A DNA stretch of 43,285 nt, taken from positions 1 to 43,285 of the forward strand of contig LNET01000083.1 of the NCBI GenBank assembly GCA_001464055.1. The letters run 5' to 3'. This document shows positions 33,326-42,149 of this stretch, in pieces (position 1 is the first letter of the stretch; the number at the start of each line of letters is the position of its first letter). Source of the stretch: Burkholderiales bacterium Ga0077543 (GTDB taxonomy: Bacteria > Pseudomonadota > Gammaproteobacteria > Burkholderiales > Burkholderiaceae_C). The notes beneath the pieces are model-generated. The model did not search any database. It was given only the letters and a program-made list of their open reading frames with translations, and was not told where the DNA came from. Made by a program: the position numbers and the translations under genes.

Positions 33326-34572
33326 CCGACGCCGCAGCGGCGGCTCATACCTTGAAGCGCAGCAGCTGGGCGCTGATGGCCGGCAACTTCGCCATCGGCT
33401 GCGGCGTGATGGTCACGGCAGGTTCGCTCAACGACCTGGTCACGTCGTTGCAGGTGTCGGTGGCGGTGGGCGGACAACTCATCTCCGTGGCTGCCGCCGT
33501 GATGGCGCTGGGGGCACCCCTGCTGGCCGCCATGGTGGGCCGGACCGACCGGCGCTGGCTGCTGACGGCCGCGCTTGTCTGGTACGCCGCAGGCCATGCG
33601 CTGGCGGCACTGATGCCGAACTTCGCCGCGCTGCTGCCGGTGCGAGCGCTCAGCGTGCTGGGGGCGGCAGTGTTCACGCCGCAGGCAGCCGCAGCCATGA
33701 ACCTGCTGGCACCGCCTGCAGAACGTGGCCGCGCCATCACCTTCATCTTCCTGGGCTGGTCACTCAGTTCGGTGCTCGGAATGCCGCTGCACAGCTATAT
33801 CGGCGAGGCCTGGGGCTGGCGCTGGGCATTTGCGCTGGTGGCCGTGCTCAGCCTGCTGGCGGCAGTATGGGTATGGCGCACCTTGCCGGGCGGGCTGCGC
33901 GCAGCGCCGCTTTCCTGGCAGAGCTGGCGCACTGCCTTGACCAACCCCTTGCTGATCGGCGTGGTCGCCGTCACGGCCTTGAGTGCGGCCGGCCAGTTCA
34001 CGCTGTTCAGCTATTTCGCGCCCTACTATCGGCAGGTGCTGCAGACCGACGCGCTGGCCGTGAGTCTGCTGTTCATGTGGTTCGGTGCCTTCGGTCTGCT
34101 GGGAAACCTGCTGCTCAGCCGCTTCATCGACCGCTACGGCGCGGCGCGTTGCGCCACCTGGATGATGGCCTGCATGGCCCTGTCGCTGTGCCTTTGGCCG
34201 CTGGCCCTGAGCGTGCCGCTGATGGCGGCGGTGCTGGTGCCCTGGGCACTGGGCTGCTTCTCCAGCAATTCGGCGCAGCAGGCCCGCCTGGGTGCGGCAG
34301 CGCCAGCCTTGGCGCCAGCGCTGATGGCGTTGAACACCTCGGCCATGTACCTGGGCCAGGCGGTGGGCGCGGGCAGTGGCGGCGTGCTGTTGGCCCATGG
34401 TGGCTTCGGCGGGCTGAACTGGGCCGGGCTCGCGTGGTTGCTGCTGGCGATCGGACTCAGCAGCTGGCTGATGCGCCTGACACGGCTCGAAGCTGCGCGC
34501 GAGTTGCCGCGCCACGGTCCATCACAGCCCCTTCCCGGCCAGGACGCTGTGCCCGATCGGGAGTCGAAGTGA
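33322..34572 (+). CDS. MFS transporter (Ara/purine efflux-like)
   Basis: 416 residues with a GTG start at 33322, overlapping the preceding gene by 4 nt. Twelve hydrophobic helices are apparent. The loop 2-3 motif is GRTDRRWLL, and a second positive loop SRFIDRYGAAR follows helix 8. It is similar in layout to drug/sugar efflux transporters of the DHA1 group. The substrate is not predictable. The C-terminal tail is hydrophilic. Coupled to the next gene by a GTGA overlap. Confidence 0.88.
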   Translation: MTDAAAAAHTLKRSSWALMAGNFAIGCGVMVTAGSLNDLVTSLQVSVAVGGQLISVAAAVMALGAPLLAAMVGRTDRRWLLTAALVWYAAGHALAALMPNFAALLPVRALSVLGAAVFTPQAAAAMNLLAPPAERGRAITFIFLGWSLSSVLGMPLHSYIGEAWGWRWAFALVAVLSLLAAVWVWRTLPGGLRAAPLSWQSWRTALTNPLLIGVVAVTALSAAGQFTLFSYFAPYYRQVLQTDALAVSLLFMWFGAFGLLGNLLLSRFIDRYGAARCATWMMACMALSLCLWPLALSVPLMAAVLVPWALGCFSSNSAQQARLGAAAPALAPALMALNTSAMYLGQAVGAGSGGVLLAHGGFGGLNWAGLAWLLLAIGLSSWLMRLTRLEAARELPRHGPSQPLPGQDAVPDRESK

Positions 34573-35390
34573 TCGCCTTGCTGAAAGCGGCGCTGCTGCT
34601 GGCACTGTCATACGCCCTGCTGCTGGCACTGCTGTGGTGGGGCCAGGAACGGCTGCTCTTCCATCCACAGCAGCTGGCACAGACGCACCGCTTCGATGTC
34701 GGCCCCGATGTCGTGGAAACATGGGTCGACGTGCCAGGCGCGCGCCTGAACGCCCTGCATCTGCGCCTGGACAAGCCTGCGGGCGTGGTCTTCTTCGTGC
34801 ATGGCAATGCTGGCAGCCTGGACAACTGGTTCGTCAACGTCGACTTCTATCGCCGCAACAACTTCGACCTGTTCATGTTCGACTATCGCGGTTTCGGCAA
34901 GAGCAGCGGCCGCATCGACAGCCAGGCCCAGCTGGAAGCCGATGTTCGTGCAGCCTGGGCGAGCATCGCGCCACGATATGCCGGCATGCGCACGGTGTTC
35001 TTCGGCCGTTCACTGGGTACGGGTCTGGCCACCACGCTGGCCGCCGAAACCCGCCCCGATCTGCTGGTGCTGGTGTCGCCCTACAGCAGCATGCGCGACA
35101 TCGCCCGGCTGCATTACCCATGGGTGCCCGGTGCGCTGTTGCGCTACCCGCTGCGAACCGACGTGACGCTGCCGCAAGTGCAGGCCCCGGTGCTGCTGGC
35201 CCACGGCGGGCGCGACACCCTCATTCCGCCCAGCCACAGCCAGGCCCTGAAAAGGCTGGCGCCCCGGGCCCAGCTGCTGCTGGTACCGGAGGCTGGCCAC
35301 AACGACATCCAGGAGTTCCCGGCCTACCTCGAAGCCCTGGCAACTGCCCTGCGGCGCACCGGAACCGCGCCGGATCAGCCGCTGCGCTGA
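34569..35390 (+). CDS. Alpha/beta hydrolase, membrane-anchored (YfhR/BEM46-like)
   Basis: 273 residues with a GTG start at 34569. An N-terminal hydrophobic anchor (residues 1-23) is followed by the fold: FFVHGNAGSLDNW (oxyanion region), FDYRGFGKSSG, the nucleophile elbow FFGRSLGTG (Ser in GRSLG), Asp in HGGRDTLIP and His in EAGHNDIQ. It is similar to BEM46-type serine hydrolases. Third gene of the dehydrogenase-MFS-hydrolase operon. Its last 16 bp overlap the end of rlmB on the other strand. Confidence 0.89.
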   Translation: MIALLKAALLLALSYALLLALLWWGQERLLFHPQQLAQTHRFDVGPDVVETWVDVPGARLNALHLRLDKPAGVVFFVHGNAGSLDNWFVNVDFYRRNNFDLFMFDYRGFGKSSGRIDSQAQLEADVRAAWASIAPRYAGMRTVFFGRSLGTGLATTLAAETRPDLLVLVSPYSSMRDIARLHYPWVPGALLRYPLRTDVTLPQVQAPVLLAHGGRDTLIPPSHSQALKRLAPRAQLLLVPEAGHNDIQEFPAYLEALATALRRTGTAPDQPLR

Positions 35391-36118
35391 CGAAGCGCCT
35401 CGTACAGGCAAACGCCCGAGGCCACCGACACATTCAGGCTTTCAACAGCGCCCGCCATCGGAATGCGCAGCAGCCGGTCACAGGTCTTGCGCGTCAGCTG
35501 TCGCAGGCCCGCACCCTCGGCGCCCAGCACCAGCGCCACCGGGCCGCGCAAGTCGGCGTCGAAGAGCGTGGCTTCGGCGTCGTCGCTGAAGCCGATGATC
35601 TGGATGTCGCGTTCCTTCAGCTCGTTGAGCGAACGCGCCAGGTTCGTCACCATGAGGTAGGGCACGGTCTCGGCCGCGCCGCTGGCCACCTTGGCCACGG
35701 TGGCGTTCAGCCCCACGGCATGGTCCTTCGGTGCCACCACGGCGTGGGCGCCAGCGCCATCGGCCACGCGCAGGCAGGCGCCCAGGTTGTGGGGGTCGGT
35801 CACGCCGTCCAGCACCAGCAGCAGGGGCGGACCCGATTCCGGGTCCAGGCCGTCGAGCACCGCGTCCAGCGAATGCTGCTGCGGCAGCGGCGTCACCCGC
35901 GCCACCACGCCCTGGTGACGCGGGCTGCCGGCCAGCCGGATGAGGTGGTCGTCGGTGCTTTCCACCAGCTTGGTGCCGGCCTCCTGCACGCGCGCGACGA
36001 ACTGGCGCATGCGGGTGTCGCGGCGGGTCGCGTCGAAGTGGACTTCCAGTACGGAAGCGGGGGCCGTCTTCAGGCGAACGGTGACGGCATGGAAGCCGAA
36101 CAGGACTTTGGTGCTCAT
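35375..36118 (-). CDS. rlmB: 23S rRNA (guanosine-2251-2'-O)-methyltransferase
   Basis: 247 residues from the ATG at 36118. SpoU/TrmH knot methyltransferase: an N-terminal substrate-binding domain (LFGFHAVTVRLK), then motif 1 LDGVTDPHNLGACLRVAD, motif 2 LVLGAEGAGL and motif 3 IPMAGAVESLNVSVASGV. It modifies the ribosomal P-loop of 23S rRNA. It starts 10 bp after the membrane protein gene upstream and probably shares its transcript. Confidence 0.95.
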   Translation of the reverse strand: MSTKVLFGFHAVTVRLKTAPASVLEVHFDATRRDTRMRQFVARVQEAGTKLVESTDDHLIRLAGSPRHQGVVARVTPLPQQHSLDAVLDGLDPESGPPLLLVLDGVTDPHNLGACLRVADGAGAHAVVAPKDHAVGLNATVAKVASGAAETVPYLMVTNLARSLNELKERDIQIIGFSDDAEATLFDADLRGPVALVLGAEGAGLRQLTRKTCDRLLRIPMAGAVESLNVSVASGVCLYEALRQRSG

Positions 36119-36128
36119 GACACCGATG

Positions 36129-36875
36129 CTAAGCGGCGCGCGACCCCAAAACCGCCTGCCATGCGAGGATGGCACCGATCAGCACCGGCTGGTGCAGCAT
36201 GTAGAAGCTCAGCGACCAGCGACCCAGCGTGGCCAGCGGGCGCGCACGGGCGGGAACATGGCCGGCCAGCCAGGCGGGCCGCCGCGCAAGCATCCATCGG
36301 CCCGCCGCCAGGCCCCACAGCATCACGCCCAGCCACGGCAATACCGGCACCCAGTCCTCGGTGACGGGCTTTCGCGTGACCAGGCCCACCCAGTTCGTCA
36401 AGCGCATGTCGAAGAACGGGTGCTGCACCAGATGTGGCAGCAGCAGTGCCAGCGCACCGCCCGCCCAAAGCCAGCGCGCGGGCAGTGGCGCAGCCAGCCG
36501 GCAGACCACCAGCATCACGGCAATGCCGTGCAGCACGCCGAAACTGATCCAGCTGCGAGGGAACATCAGTGCCGAGCCCAGGCTGACCAGCAGCGCACAG
36601 CCGGCCACCTGGACCCAACGTCGCCAGAATCGCGGCCAGCCCTGCCCGGCCTGCCAGGCCACGGCCTGCGCCAGCCCGGCGGTGAACAGGAACAGGCTGA
36701 CGATGGCCGTACGCTGACCGGTCCAGAAGGGGTCGACATAGAAGTTCTGGCGCGGCTGCAGCAGCCCGTAGTGGTTCAGGTCGAAGGCGAAGTGGAACGC
36801 CGCCATCCAGACGATGGCGAGCCCGCGCAGCAGGTCCAGCCGGTCGAAACGATGGGTGGCGCCGGCCGGGCTCAT
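36129..36875 (-). CDS. DUF1624 / heparan-alpha-glucosaminide N-acetyltransferase-like membrane protein
   Basis: 248 residues from the ATG at 36875, which overlaps the RES toxin stop by 4 nt. Seven to eight hydrophobic helices. The N-terminal RLDLLRGLAIVWMAAFHFAFDLNHYG is the family signature, with a conserved His and Asp. It probably transfers acyl groups across the membrane; the substrate is unknown. Its coupling to a toxin gene is unusual (see findings). A longer open frame extends into the toxin gene and is not used. Confidence 0.85.
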   Translation of the reverse strand: MSPAGATHRFDRLDLLRGLAIVWMAAFHFAFDLNHYGLLQPRQNFYVDPFWTGQRTAIVSLFLFTAGLAQAVAWQAGQGWPRFWRRWVQVAGCALLVSLGSALMFPRSWISFGVLHGIAVMLVVCRLAAPLPARWLWAGGALALLLPHLVQHPFFDMRLTNWVGLVTRKPVTEDWVPVLPWLGVMLWGLAAGRWMLARRPAWLAGHVPARARPLATLGRWSLSFYMLHQPVLIGAILAWQAVLGSRAA

Positions 36876-37573
36876 GCGGTCTTCTCGTAGATGTCGGCGA
36901 ACTGCCTGCCGTCCCAGGCGTACAGCAGATAGGCGGCATGCAGGCAGCGGCTGGCGCCGCGCGGGCGGAACAGCCCCACGCACTGCCCGCGCGGCTGGCG
37001 CACGCTGCGGTAGGCCACACCCGCCGACCCTTCGGCCCACAGGCGGCGGCCGAGCGCCTGAGCGGAACCGTAGTCATCGGGGTCGTAGACCGCAGGGTCG
37101 ACCGCGCCTTCGGACCGCAGGTCGTGCAGCCGGGCGTCCACGACCACGTGATACAGGCGCATTGGCAGATGCATGGGGGGTTGGGCTGTAGCGGCCATGA
37201 AGCGCGCCTGGTGGTAGCGCGTCTCGGCCACGGCCGTGGCACGGTCGCGAGCGGCATAAAACACGCCGTAGCCGCCGTCGGAAAAGCGGCTGCCCAGGGG
37301 GTTGACGTGGGTGAAGGCCGCCATGATGGGGCTGCTGCCGGGCCCGAAGACGCGCTGGTCGGCCGGCACACGTTCGACCTGGCCCAACTCGTCGCGCAAG
37401 CGTTCGTTCGTCATGGCCTCCAGAGCATAGAGCGCGTCGAAGTCGGCAGCGTCGGCGACGCGGTCGAACAGGCTCACCGACGGATAGCGCGTGGGCACGA
37501 TGCGACAGGCCAGTGCCCAGCGCAGGCGGCGCACTTCGGGAACGGGCAGCGACACCCTAGGACCAGCCGCCAC
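36872..37573 (-). CDS. RES-domain toxin (NAD+ phosphorylase / ADP-ribosyltransferase fold)
   Basis: 233 residues with a GTG start at 37573 (17-nt overlap with the antitoxin); a GTG at 37555 would give 227 residues and follow the antitoxin stop directly. The RES residues are visible: Arg96 in GSRFSDGG, Glu117 in AVAETRYH and Ser190 in AYRSVRQPRG. RES toxins of this type deplete NAD+ or modify proteins and are neutralised by a DUF2384 partner, encoded just upstream. Intact active residues suggest a working toxin. Confidence 0.9.
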   Translation of the reverse strand: MAAGPRVSLPVPEVRRLRWALACRIVPTRYPSVSLFDRVADAADFDALYALEAMTNERLRDELGQVERVPADQRVFGPGSSPIMAAFTHVNPLGSRFSDGGYGVFYAARDRATAVAETRYHQARFMAATAQPPMHLPMRLYHVVVDARLHDLRSEGAVDPAVYDPDDYGSAQALGRRLWAEGSAGVAYRSVRQPRGQCVGLFRPRGASRCLHAAYLLYAWDGRQFADIYEKTA

Positions 37574-37997
37574 CGCGTACGCTGTCGAGATAGCGGCGCA
37601 CGAGGTTCAGGTCGCTGACGTTTCCGGCCAGCATGCGTGCCAGCGCCGTGCCGCCGCCGAAGGGTGCCGCAACGTTGGGCTGGCGCACCCAGGCGTCGGC
37701 CGCCGCAGCGTCGGGCAGCAGGATCTGCAGGCTCTTGTAGATGCCCAGGATGTTGGACAAGCGCTCCAGCGTGTCGCGCGACAGGCTCGCTTTGTCAGGC
37801 TGCTTGCGCCAGGCGAAGTAGGTCGAACGCGGAGGCTCGCCCAGCAGGCGAAGTTGCTCGTCGACTGTGAGCGCCCAGGCCTGCGCAATGCGCACGAAGG
37901 CCCGCAAACCCGCTGCTGACAGCTTCTCGAGATCTGCAGGCCCAGCGTGCCGGGCAGCGTAGGGTGCGGAAGGTTCGGCTGCGTTCTGAGCACTCAT
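37557..37997 (-). CDS. Xre/MbcA/ParS-type antitoxin (DUF2384)
   Basis: 146 residues from the ATG at 37997, with AGGAAAGGA 7 nt upstream; an in-frame start eight codons earlier lacks such a site. An N-terminal Xre-like helical DNA-binding region (LSAAGLRAFVRIAQAW, then STYFAWRKQ, then SRDTLERLSNILGIYKSLQ) is followed by the toxin-binding DUF2384 part (WVRQPNVAAPFGGGTALARMLAG ... LDSVRGGGW). It should neutralise the RES toxin and autoregulate through the operators upstream. Confidence 0.9.
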   Translation of the reverse strand: MSAQNAAEPSAPYAARHAGPADLEKLSAAGLRAFVRIAQAWALTVDEQLRLLGEPPRSTYFAWRKQPDKASLSRDTLERLSNILGIYKSLQILLPDAAAADAWVRQPNVAAPFGGGTALARMLAGNVSDLNLVRRYLDSVRGGGWS

Positions 37998-38003
37998 GTC
38001 ATC

Positions 38004-38017
38004 GTCCTTTCCTGGAC
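38004..38017. promoter_or_regulatory. Toxin-antitoxin operator copy 1, GTCC-N6-GGAC
   Basis: An inverted repeat overlapping the antitoxin ribosome-binding site. It is the first of two identical arm sets, 29 bp apart. Probable binding site for the antitoxin or toxin-antitoxin complex. Confidence 0.5.
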
Positions 38018-38026
38018 TCAAGTTAC

Positions 38027-38032
38027 ATCATA
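38027..38032 (-). promoter_or_regulatory. Candidate -10 TATGAT of the toxin-antitoxin operon
   Basis: A 5/6 match to TATAAT on the minus strand, located between the two operator copies. No good -35 is seen at 16-18 bp upstream. The leader would be about 25 nt. Confidence 0.4.
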
Positions 38033-38046
38033 GTCCGGTTTGGGAC
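38033..38046. promoter_or_regulatory. Toxin-antitoxin operator copy 2, GTCC-N6-GGAC
   Basis: Same arms and spacing as copy 1, directly upstream of the proposed -10. Arms of the two copies also form a longer dyad GGACT-N13-AGTCC (38014-38036) around the -10. Confidence 0.5.
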
Positions 38047-38183
38047 ATTGGCGTGGATTCGGCATCCATCCCTGTCGACGCTCGTTCACGCGCAGGCTAT
38101 CGTGTGGTGCTGCAGCCTGCAGGGCGCCTTGACAAGCCGGCTGCTGCCCCCAGATCCGGACCATAGCCAATGACTGCCTTCGC

Positions 38184-39296
38184 ATGAATCGACCTGCCCT
38201 GCACGTTCAATGGATGTCCCTGGCCCTTGCCGGCTGCCTGACTGCTGTCGCCGTGCTGGGCTGGGCCGGGCCGGCGCATGGCCGCAGCGAAGCCACGCCG
38301 CGCGCCGTCACGCCCCGCGGGCCGCTGGCGGCCGACGAACTGGCCCACGTGGATCTGTTCAAGCGGGCCTCGCCCTCGGTGGTGCACATCACCACTCTGG
38401 CAGCGCAGCGCGACATGTTCTCGATGAACGTCCAGCAGGTGCCACGCGGCACCGGCACCGGCTTCGTCTGGGACGACGCGGGACACATCGTCACGAACTT
38501 CCACGTCATCCAGGGCGGCAGTGGCGCGCGCGTGACCTTGGCCGACCAGACCACGGTCAGCGCACAACTCGTCGGCGCCTTCCCCGACCGCGATCTGGCG
38601 GTGCTGAAGGTCGACCTTCCCAAGGCCAAGCTGCCGCCGCTGGCCATCGGCACCAGCCGCGACCTGCTGGTCGGCCAGCGGGTCTACGCGATCGGCAACC
38701 CCTTCGGGCTGGACCAGACGCTCACCACGGGGCTCGTCAGCGCGCTCAACCGCGAGATCGAGTCGTTCAACCAGCGCACGATCCGCGGGGTCATCCAGAC
38801 CGACGCCGCCATCAACCCTGGAAACTCCGGCGGGCCGCTGCTGGATTCCGCTGGCCGGCTGATCGGCGTGAACACCCAGATCGCCAGCCCCAGCGGCGCC
38901 AGTGCCGGCATCGGCTTTGCGATCCCGGTCGATGAAGTCAATCGCATCGTGCCGCGCCTGATTCGCGACGGCCGCTACGTGCGGCCGACGCTGGGTGTCA
39001 GCGCCGCGTCTCCCGCTGTCCAGCGGGCCCTGAACCTGCCCGCGGGCGTGGCGCTTGTTCAGGTCGGCAACGGCAGCCCAGCCTCGCGGGCGGGTCTGCA
39101 GGCCTTTCGCCGCGGCGCACGCGGCGAAGTGCTGGCAGGCGACGTCATCACGGCCATCAACGACGAGGCCGTCAGCAACATGGACGACATCCTGGCGCAA
39201 CTGGAGCGACGCCAGCCAGGCGAAAGCGTGAGCCTGACGGTGTGGCGCAACGGCCAGACCCGCAAGGTCACCGCCGTCCTGGGCAGTGGCGAATAG
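38184..39296 (+). CDS. S1C (HtrA/DegP-like) periplasmic serine protease with PDZ domain
   Basis: 370 residues with an N-terminal signal or anchor (residues 9-33). The trypsin-like domain has the triad His107 (TNFHVI), Asp137 (FPDRDLAVLK) and Ser215 (NPGNSGGPL). A single C-terminal PDZ domain spans about 268-365 (RPTLGVS ... GDVITAINDEAV ... VWRNGQTRKV). One PDZ indicates a DegS/HhoB-like form, likely for envelope protein quality control. It is followed at 75 bp by msrB and msrA, which also act in the envelope. Confidence 0.93.
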   Translation: MNRPALHVQWMSLALAGCLTAVAVLGWAGPAHGRSEATPRAVTPRGPLAADELAHVDLFKRASPSVVHITTLAAQRDMFSMNVQQVPRGTGTGFVWDDAGHIVTNFHVIQGGSGARVTLADQTTVSAQLVGAFPDRDLAVLKVDLPKAKLPPLAIGTSRDLLVGQRVYAIGNPFGLDQTLTTGLVSALNREIESFNQRTIRGVIQTDAAINPGNSGGPLLDSAGRLIGVNTQIASPSGASAGIGFAIPVDEVNRIVPRLIRDGRYVRPTLGVSAASPAVQRALNLPAGVALVQVGNGSPASRAGLQAFRRGARGEVLAGDVITAINDEAVSNMDDILAQLERRQPGESVSLTVWRNGQTRKVTAVLGSGE

Positions 39297-39371
39297 GGGC
39301 ATCCCTGAAAGATCGGCGCCTCTTCGCCGACTGAGGGCTACCCTGCAGCAACTTCGACATCGACTCTCACC

Positions 39372-39860
39372 ATGAACCGCCGCCAGATCATGAGCCTGTT
39401 CTCCCTGTTCGGCCTTGGCACCAAGGCCATCGCCGCCGCCCCTGCTTCAGATGCGCCTGGCGCACCTGTCAAGTTGCGCTTGAGCGATGCTGAATGGAAG
39501 CAGCGCCTGTCTCCCGCTGCCTTTTACGTACTGCGCCAGGAAGGCACCGAGGCACCCGGCAGCAGCCCGCTGAACGCCGAAAAGCGCAAGGGCGTCTTCC
39601 ACTGCGCGGGCTGTGAACTGCCCTTGTTTTCATCCGAGGCCAAATACGAAAGCGGGACCGGTTGGCCCAGCTTCCACACCCCCCTGCCCGGCGCGGTGGC
39701 CACGAAGACCGACTACAAGCTCATCCTGCCGCGTACCGAATACCACTGCGCACGCTGCGAAGGCCACCAGGGCCATGTCTTCAACGACGGTCCGCGGCCA
39801 AGCGGCAAGCGTTACTGCAACAACGGCGTGGCACTGAAGTTCGTGCCTGCTGCGGCATGA
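39372..39860 (+). CDS. msrB: Peptide-methionine (R)-S-oxide reductase, exported
   Basis: 162 residues. The N-terminal RRQIMSLFSLFGLGTKAIAAAP looks like an export signal, possibly Tat. The MsrB domain has two zinc pairs, C78/C81 and C126/C129, GTGWPSF, and the catalytic Cys149 in RYCNNGVALKF. It repairs methionine-R-sulfoxide. Its stop overlaps the msrA start (ATGA), so both are made together, probably in the periplasm. Confidence 0.94.
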   Translation: MNRRQIMSLFSLFGLGTKAIAAAPASDAPGAPVKLRLSDAEWKQRLSPAAFYVLRQEGTEAPGSSPLNAEKRKGVFHCAGCELPLFSSEAKYESGTGWPSFHTPLPGAVATKTDYKLILPRTEYHCARCEGHQGHVFNDGPRPSGKRYCNNGVALKFVPAAA

Positions 39861-40465
39861 AGCACCATTTCGCGAAGCTGGCTGCTGGGGCTGGCCTGTG
39901 GGCGCTCGTGCTGGCCGCCGCCACGCCGGTCCTGGCACAAACCACGGCCAAGGCCACCTTTGCAGGGGGCTGCTTCTGGTGCGTGGAGGCCGACTTCGAC
40001 AAGGTCCAGGGCGTGCTGTCGACCACGTCGGGCTACATTGGCGGCACCGTGCCGAACCCCACCTACAAGCAGGTGACGTCCGGCAAGACCGGCCACACGG
40101 AAGCGGTGGAGATCGTGTTCGACCCGGCCAAGGTCAGCTATGCCGCGCTGGTCAACCACTTCTGGCGCACCATCGACCCGACCACCCAGGATCGCCAGTT
40201 CTGCGATGTCGGCTTCGCCTATCGCACGGCCATCTTCACGCATGACGCCACGCAGGCCGCCGTGGTGCGGCAGTCGCTGGAAACGCTGGAGAAGACCAAG
40301 CCGTTCAAGGAACCGATCGTCACCGTGGTGCTGCCCGCCACCACGTTCTACCCGGCCGAGGGCTACCACCAGGATTACTACAAGAAGAACGCGGTGCGCT
40401 ACGCCTATTACCGCGCCAGTTGCGGCCGCGACGCGCGACTGGAACAACTCTGGGGCAAGCGCTGA
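39857..40465 (+). CDS. msrA: Peptide-methionine (S)-S-oxide reductase, exported
   Basis: 202 residues from the ATG at 39857. A signal peptide (KHHFAKLAAGAGLWALVLAAATPVLA divided over residues 2-27) precedes the MsrA domain, with the catalytic Cys39 in GGCFWC and the YIGGTVPNPTY, GHTEAVEI and EGYHQDYY motifs. It reduces methionine-S-sulfoxide and complements MsrB. Being exported, it needs a periplasmic reductant that is not seen nearby. Confidence 0.94.
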   Translation: MKHHFAKLAAGAGLWALVLAAATPVLAQTTAKATFAGGCFWCVEADFDKVQGVLSTTSGYIGGTVPNPTYKQVTSGKTGHTEAVEIVFDPAKVSYAALVNHFWRTIDPTTQDRQFCDVGFAYRTAIFTHDATQAAVVRQSLETLEKTKPFKEPIVTVVLPATTFYPAEGYHQDYYKKNAVRYAYYRASCGRDARLEQLWGKR

Positions 40466-40493
40466 ACTTCGACGCTCACGAGATCTGAACAAA

Positions 40494-40515
40494 ACAGGGC
40501 GCCGAGGCGCCCTGT
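40494..40515 (-). terminator. Strong hairpin terminator between msrA and the helicase gene
   Basis: Perfect 10-bp arms ACAGGGCGCC / GGCGCCCTGT around a 2-nt centre. On the minus strand it is followed by TTTTGTT, making a good intrinsic terminator for the helicase gene. Without the T-run it may also act for msrA on the plus strand. Confidence 0.8.
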
Positions 40516-40532
40516 CGTCATTCATGCCGCGG

Positions 40533-41972
40533 TCAGCGCCGCGGGCCGCCAGTGCCGCCGCCCGGCCCACGACCGGCGCCTCCGCCACCGCCACCACTGC
40601 GCGAACCCGGCCCTGCGGTCGCGGGGCGGCCGCCGTCGCGGCGCGGGGCACCACCACCACCACCACCACCACTACCGCTGCGGCCCGGGGCGGAAGCTCC
40701 GCGTCCGCCGCCGCCGCCCGGACGCCCACCACGACCGCCACCGCCACCGCCACCTCCTGCGTTGCGTCGGGTACCGCCCACGCCGATGGTCATGCGGCCC
40801 AGCACGATCGGCTCTGCGCGTTCGCCGGCCGGGGGCTCGAAGCCAGGCACCACCTCGCTGGGAATCGGGCGCTTGATGAGGCGTTCGATGTCACGCAGGA
40901 AGATCTCTTCGTCCAGACAGACCAGGCTGATCGCCTCACCCGTGGCCCCGGCACGGCCGGTGCGGCCGATGCGGTGCACGTAGTCTTCAGGAATGTTCGG
41001 CAGCTCGAAGTTCACGACGTGCGGCAGCATGTCGATGTCGATGCCACGCGCGGCGATGTCGGTGGCCACCAGCACCTGCAGGTCGTTGGTTTTGAAGTCG
41101 GCCAGCGCCTTGGTGCGGGCACCCTGGCTCTTGTTGCCGTGGATGGCCATCGCGCTGATGCCCTGCTCGTTCAGGAACTCGGTCAGCCGGTTCGCGCCGT
41201 GCTTCATGCGCGTGAAGACCAGCACCTGGTGCCAATCGCCCTGCTTGATCAGGTGCGCCAGCAGGTCCTTCTTGCGCTCGCGGCCGACCGGGTGAACCTT
41301 CTGCGCAATGGTCTCGGCAGTCTGGTTGCGACGCGCCACCTCGATCAGGACCGGCTGGTTCAGCAGCTTGTCGGCCAGGGCCTTGATCTCGTCGCTGAAG
41401 GTGGCCGAAAACAGCAGGCTCTGCTTTTTCGCCGGCAGCGCAGCCAGCACCTTCTTGATGTCGTGGATGAAGCCCATGTCGAGCATGCGGTCGGCTTCAT
41501 CGAGCACGAAGATCTCGACATGGCTCAGGTCGAGCGTGCGCTGCTGGTGATGGTCGAGCAGCCGGCCCGGCGTGGCTACCAGGATGTCGACGCCGCGCCT
41601 GAGCTTGTCCACCTGTGGCTGCATGCCTACGCCGCCGAACATGACCATGCTGGTCAGCGGCAGGTACTTGCCGTAGGTACGAACGCTTTCTTCGACCTGC
41701 GCCGCGAGTTCACGGGTGGGCGTGAGGATCAGCGCACGGATGGCGACGCGGCCCTTCGCGTCCTTCTTTTGCGGTTGTGACGCCAGGCGATGCAGCATCG
41801 GCAAAGTGAAGCCGGCAGTCTTGCCGGTGCCCGTCTGGGCGCCGCCCATCAGGTCGCCGCCTTGCAGCACGACGGGAATGGCCTGGACCTGGATCGGGGT
41901 GGGGGTGTCGTAACCCTGTTCGCGAACGGCGCGCAGGAGCGGCTCGGCCAAGCCGAGATCGGTGAATTGCAT
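40533..41972 (-). CDS. rhlE: DEAD-box RNA helicase, RhlE-like
   Basis: 479 residues. Q-motif ([13 protein letters not shown] at 21-33), Walker A AQTGTGKT (45-52), TPTRELA (84-90), DEAD (158-161), SATF, and [10 protein letters not shown] in the second RecA domain. From about residue 398 the tail is very rich in Gly and Arg with long Gly runs, an RNA-binding RGG-like extension. Likely roles are rRNA maturation and RNA decay. The hairpin terminator lies just downstream. Confidence 0.93.
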   Translation of the reverse strand: MQFTDLGLAEPLLRAVREQGYDTPTPIQVQAIPVVLQGGDLMGGAQTGTGKTAGFTLPMLHRLASQPQKKDAKGRVAIRALILTPTRELAAQVEESVRTYGKYLPLTSMVMFGGVGMQPQVDKLRRGVDILVATPGRLLDHHQQRTLDLSHVEIFVLDEADRMLDMGFIHDIKKVLAALPAKKQSLLFSATFSDEIKALADKLLNQPVLIEVARRNQTAETIAQKVHPVGRERKKDLLAHLIKQGDWHQVLVFTRMKHGANRLTEFLNEQGISAMAIHGNKSQGARTKALADFKTNDLQVLVATDIAARGIDIDMLPHVVNFELPNIPEDYVHRIGRTGRAGATGEAISLVCLDEEIFLRDIERLIKRPIPSEVVPGFEPPAGERAEPIVLGRMTIGVGGTRRNAGGGGGGGGRGGRPGGGGGRGASAPGRSGSGGGGGGGAPRRDGGRPATAGPGSRSGGGGGGAGRGPGGGTGGPRR

Positions 41973-42149
41973 GTGGGTGTGGGGCCCTGAGCGCGTTGCG
42001 CCATGCGGGCCGTGGTTCGCTGCCTGCTGTCACCCGAGCCACGGGCCGGAGACCGTGGACGGATGCACCAGTCGGGTAGGCGCGAAGTGCTTCAGGGTGT
42101 CGGAATCGACAGCGCCATGATGACTGGAAGCCACGACGCTGAGCACATT

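Noticed and set aside
40540..40760. Gly-rich low-complexity DNA as a possible repeat element
   Set aside because: It is the in-frame RGG-like tail of the helicase, with no fixed repeat unit.
41973..42149. Loose dyad GGGCCGTGG ... CCACGGGCC upstream of the helicase
   Set aside because: The arms are imperfect with a long loop; in GC-rich DNA this is not distinctive.
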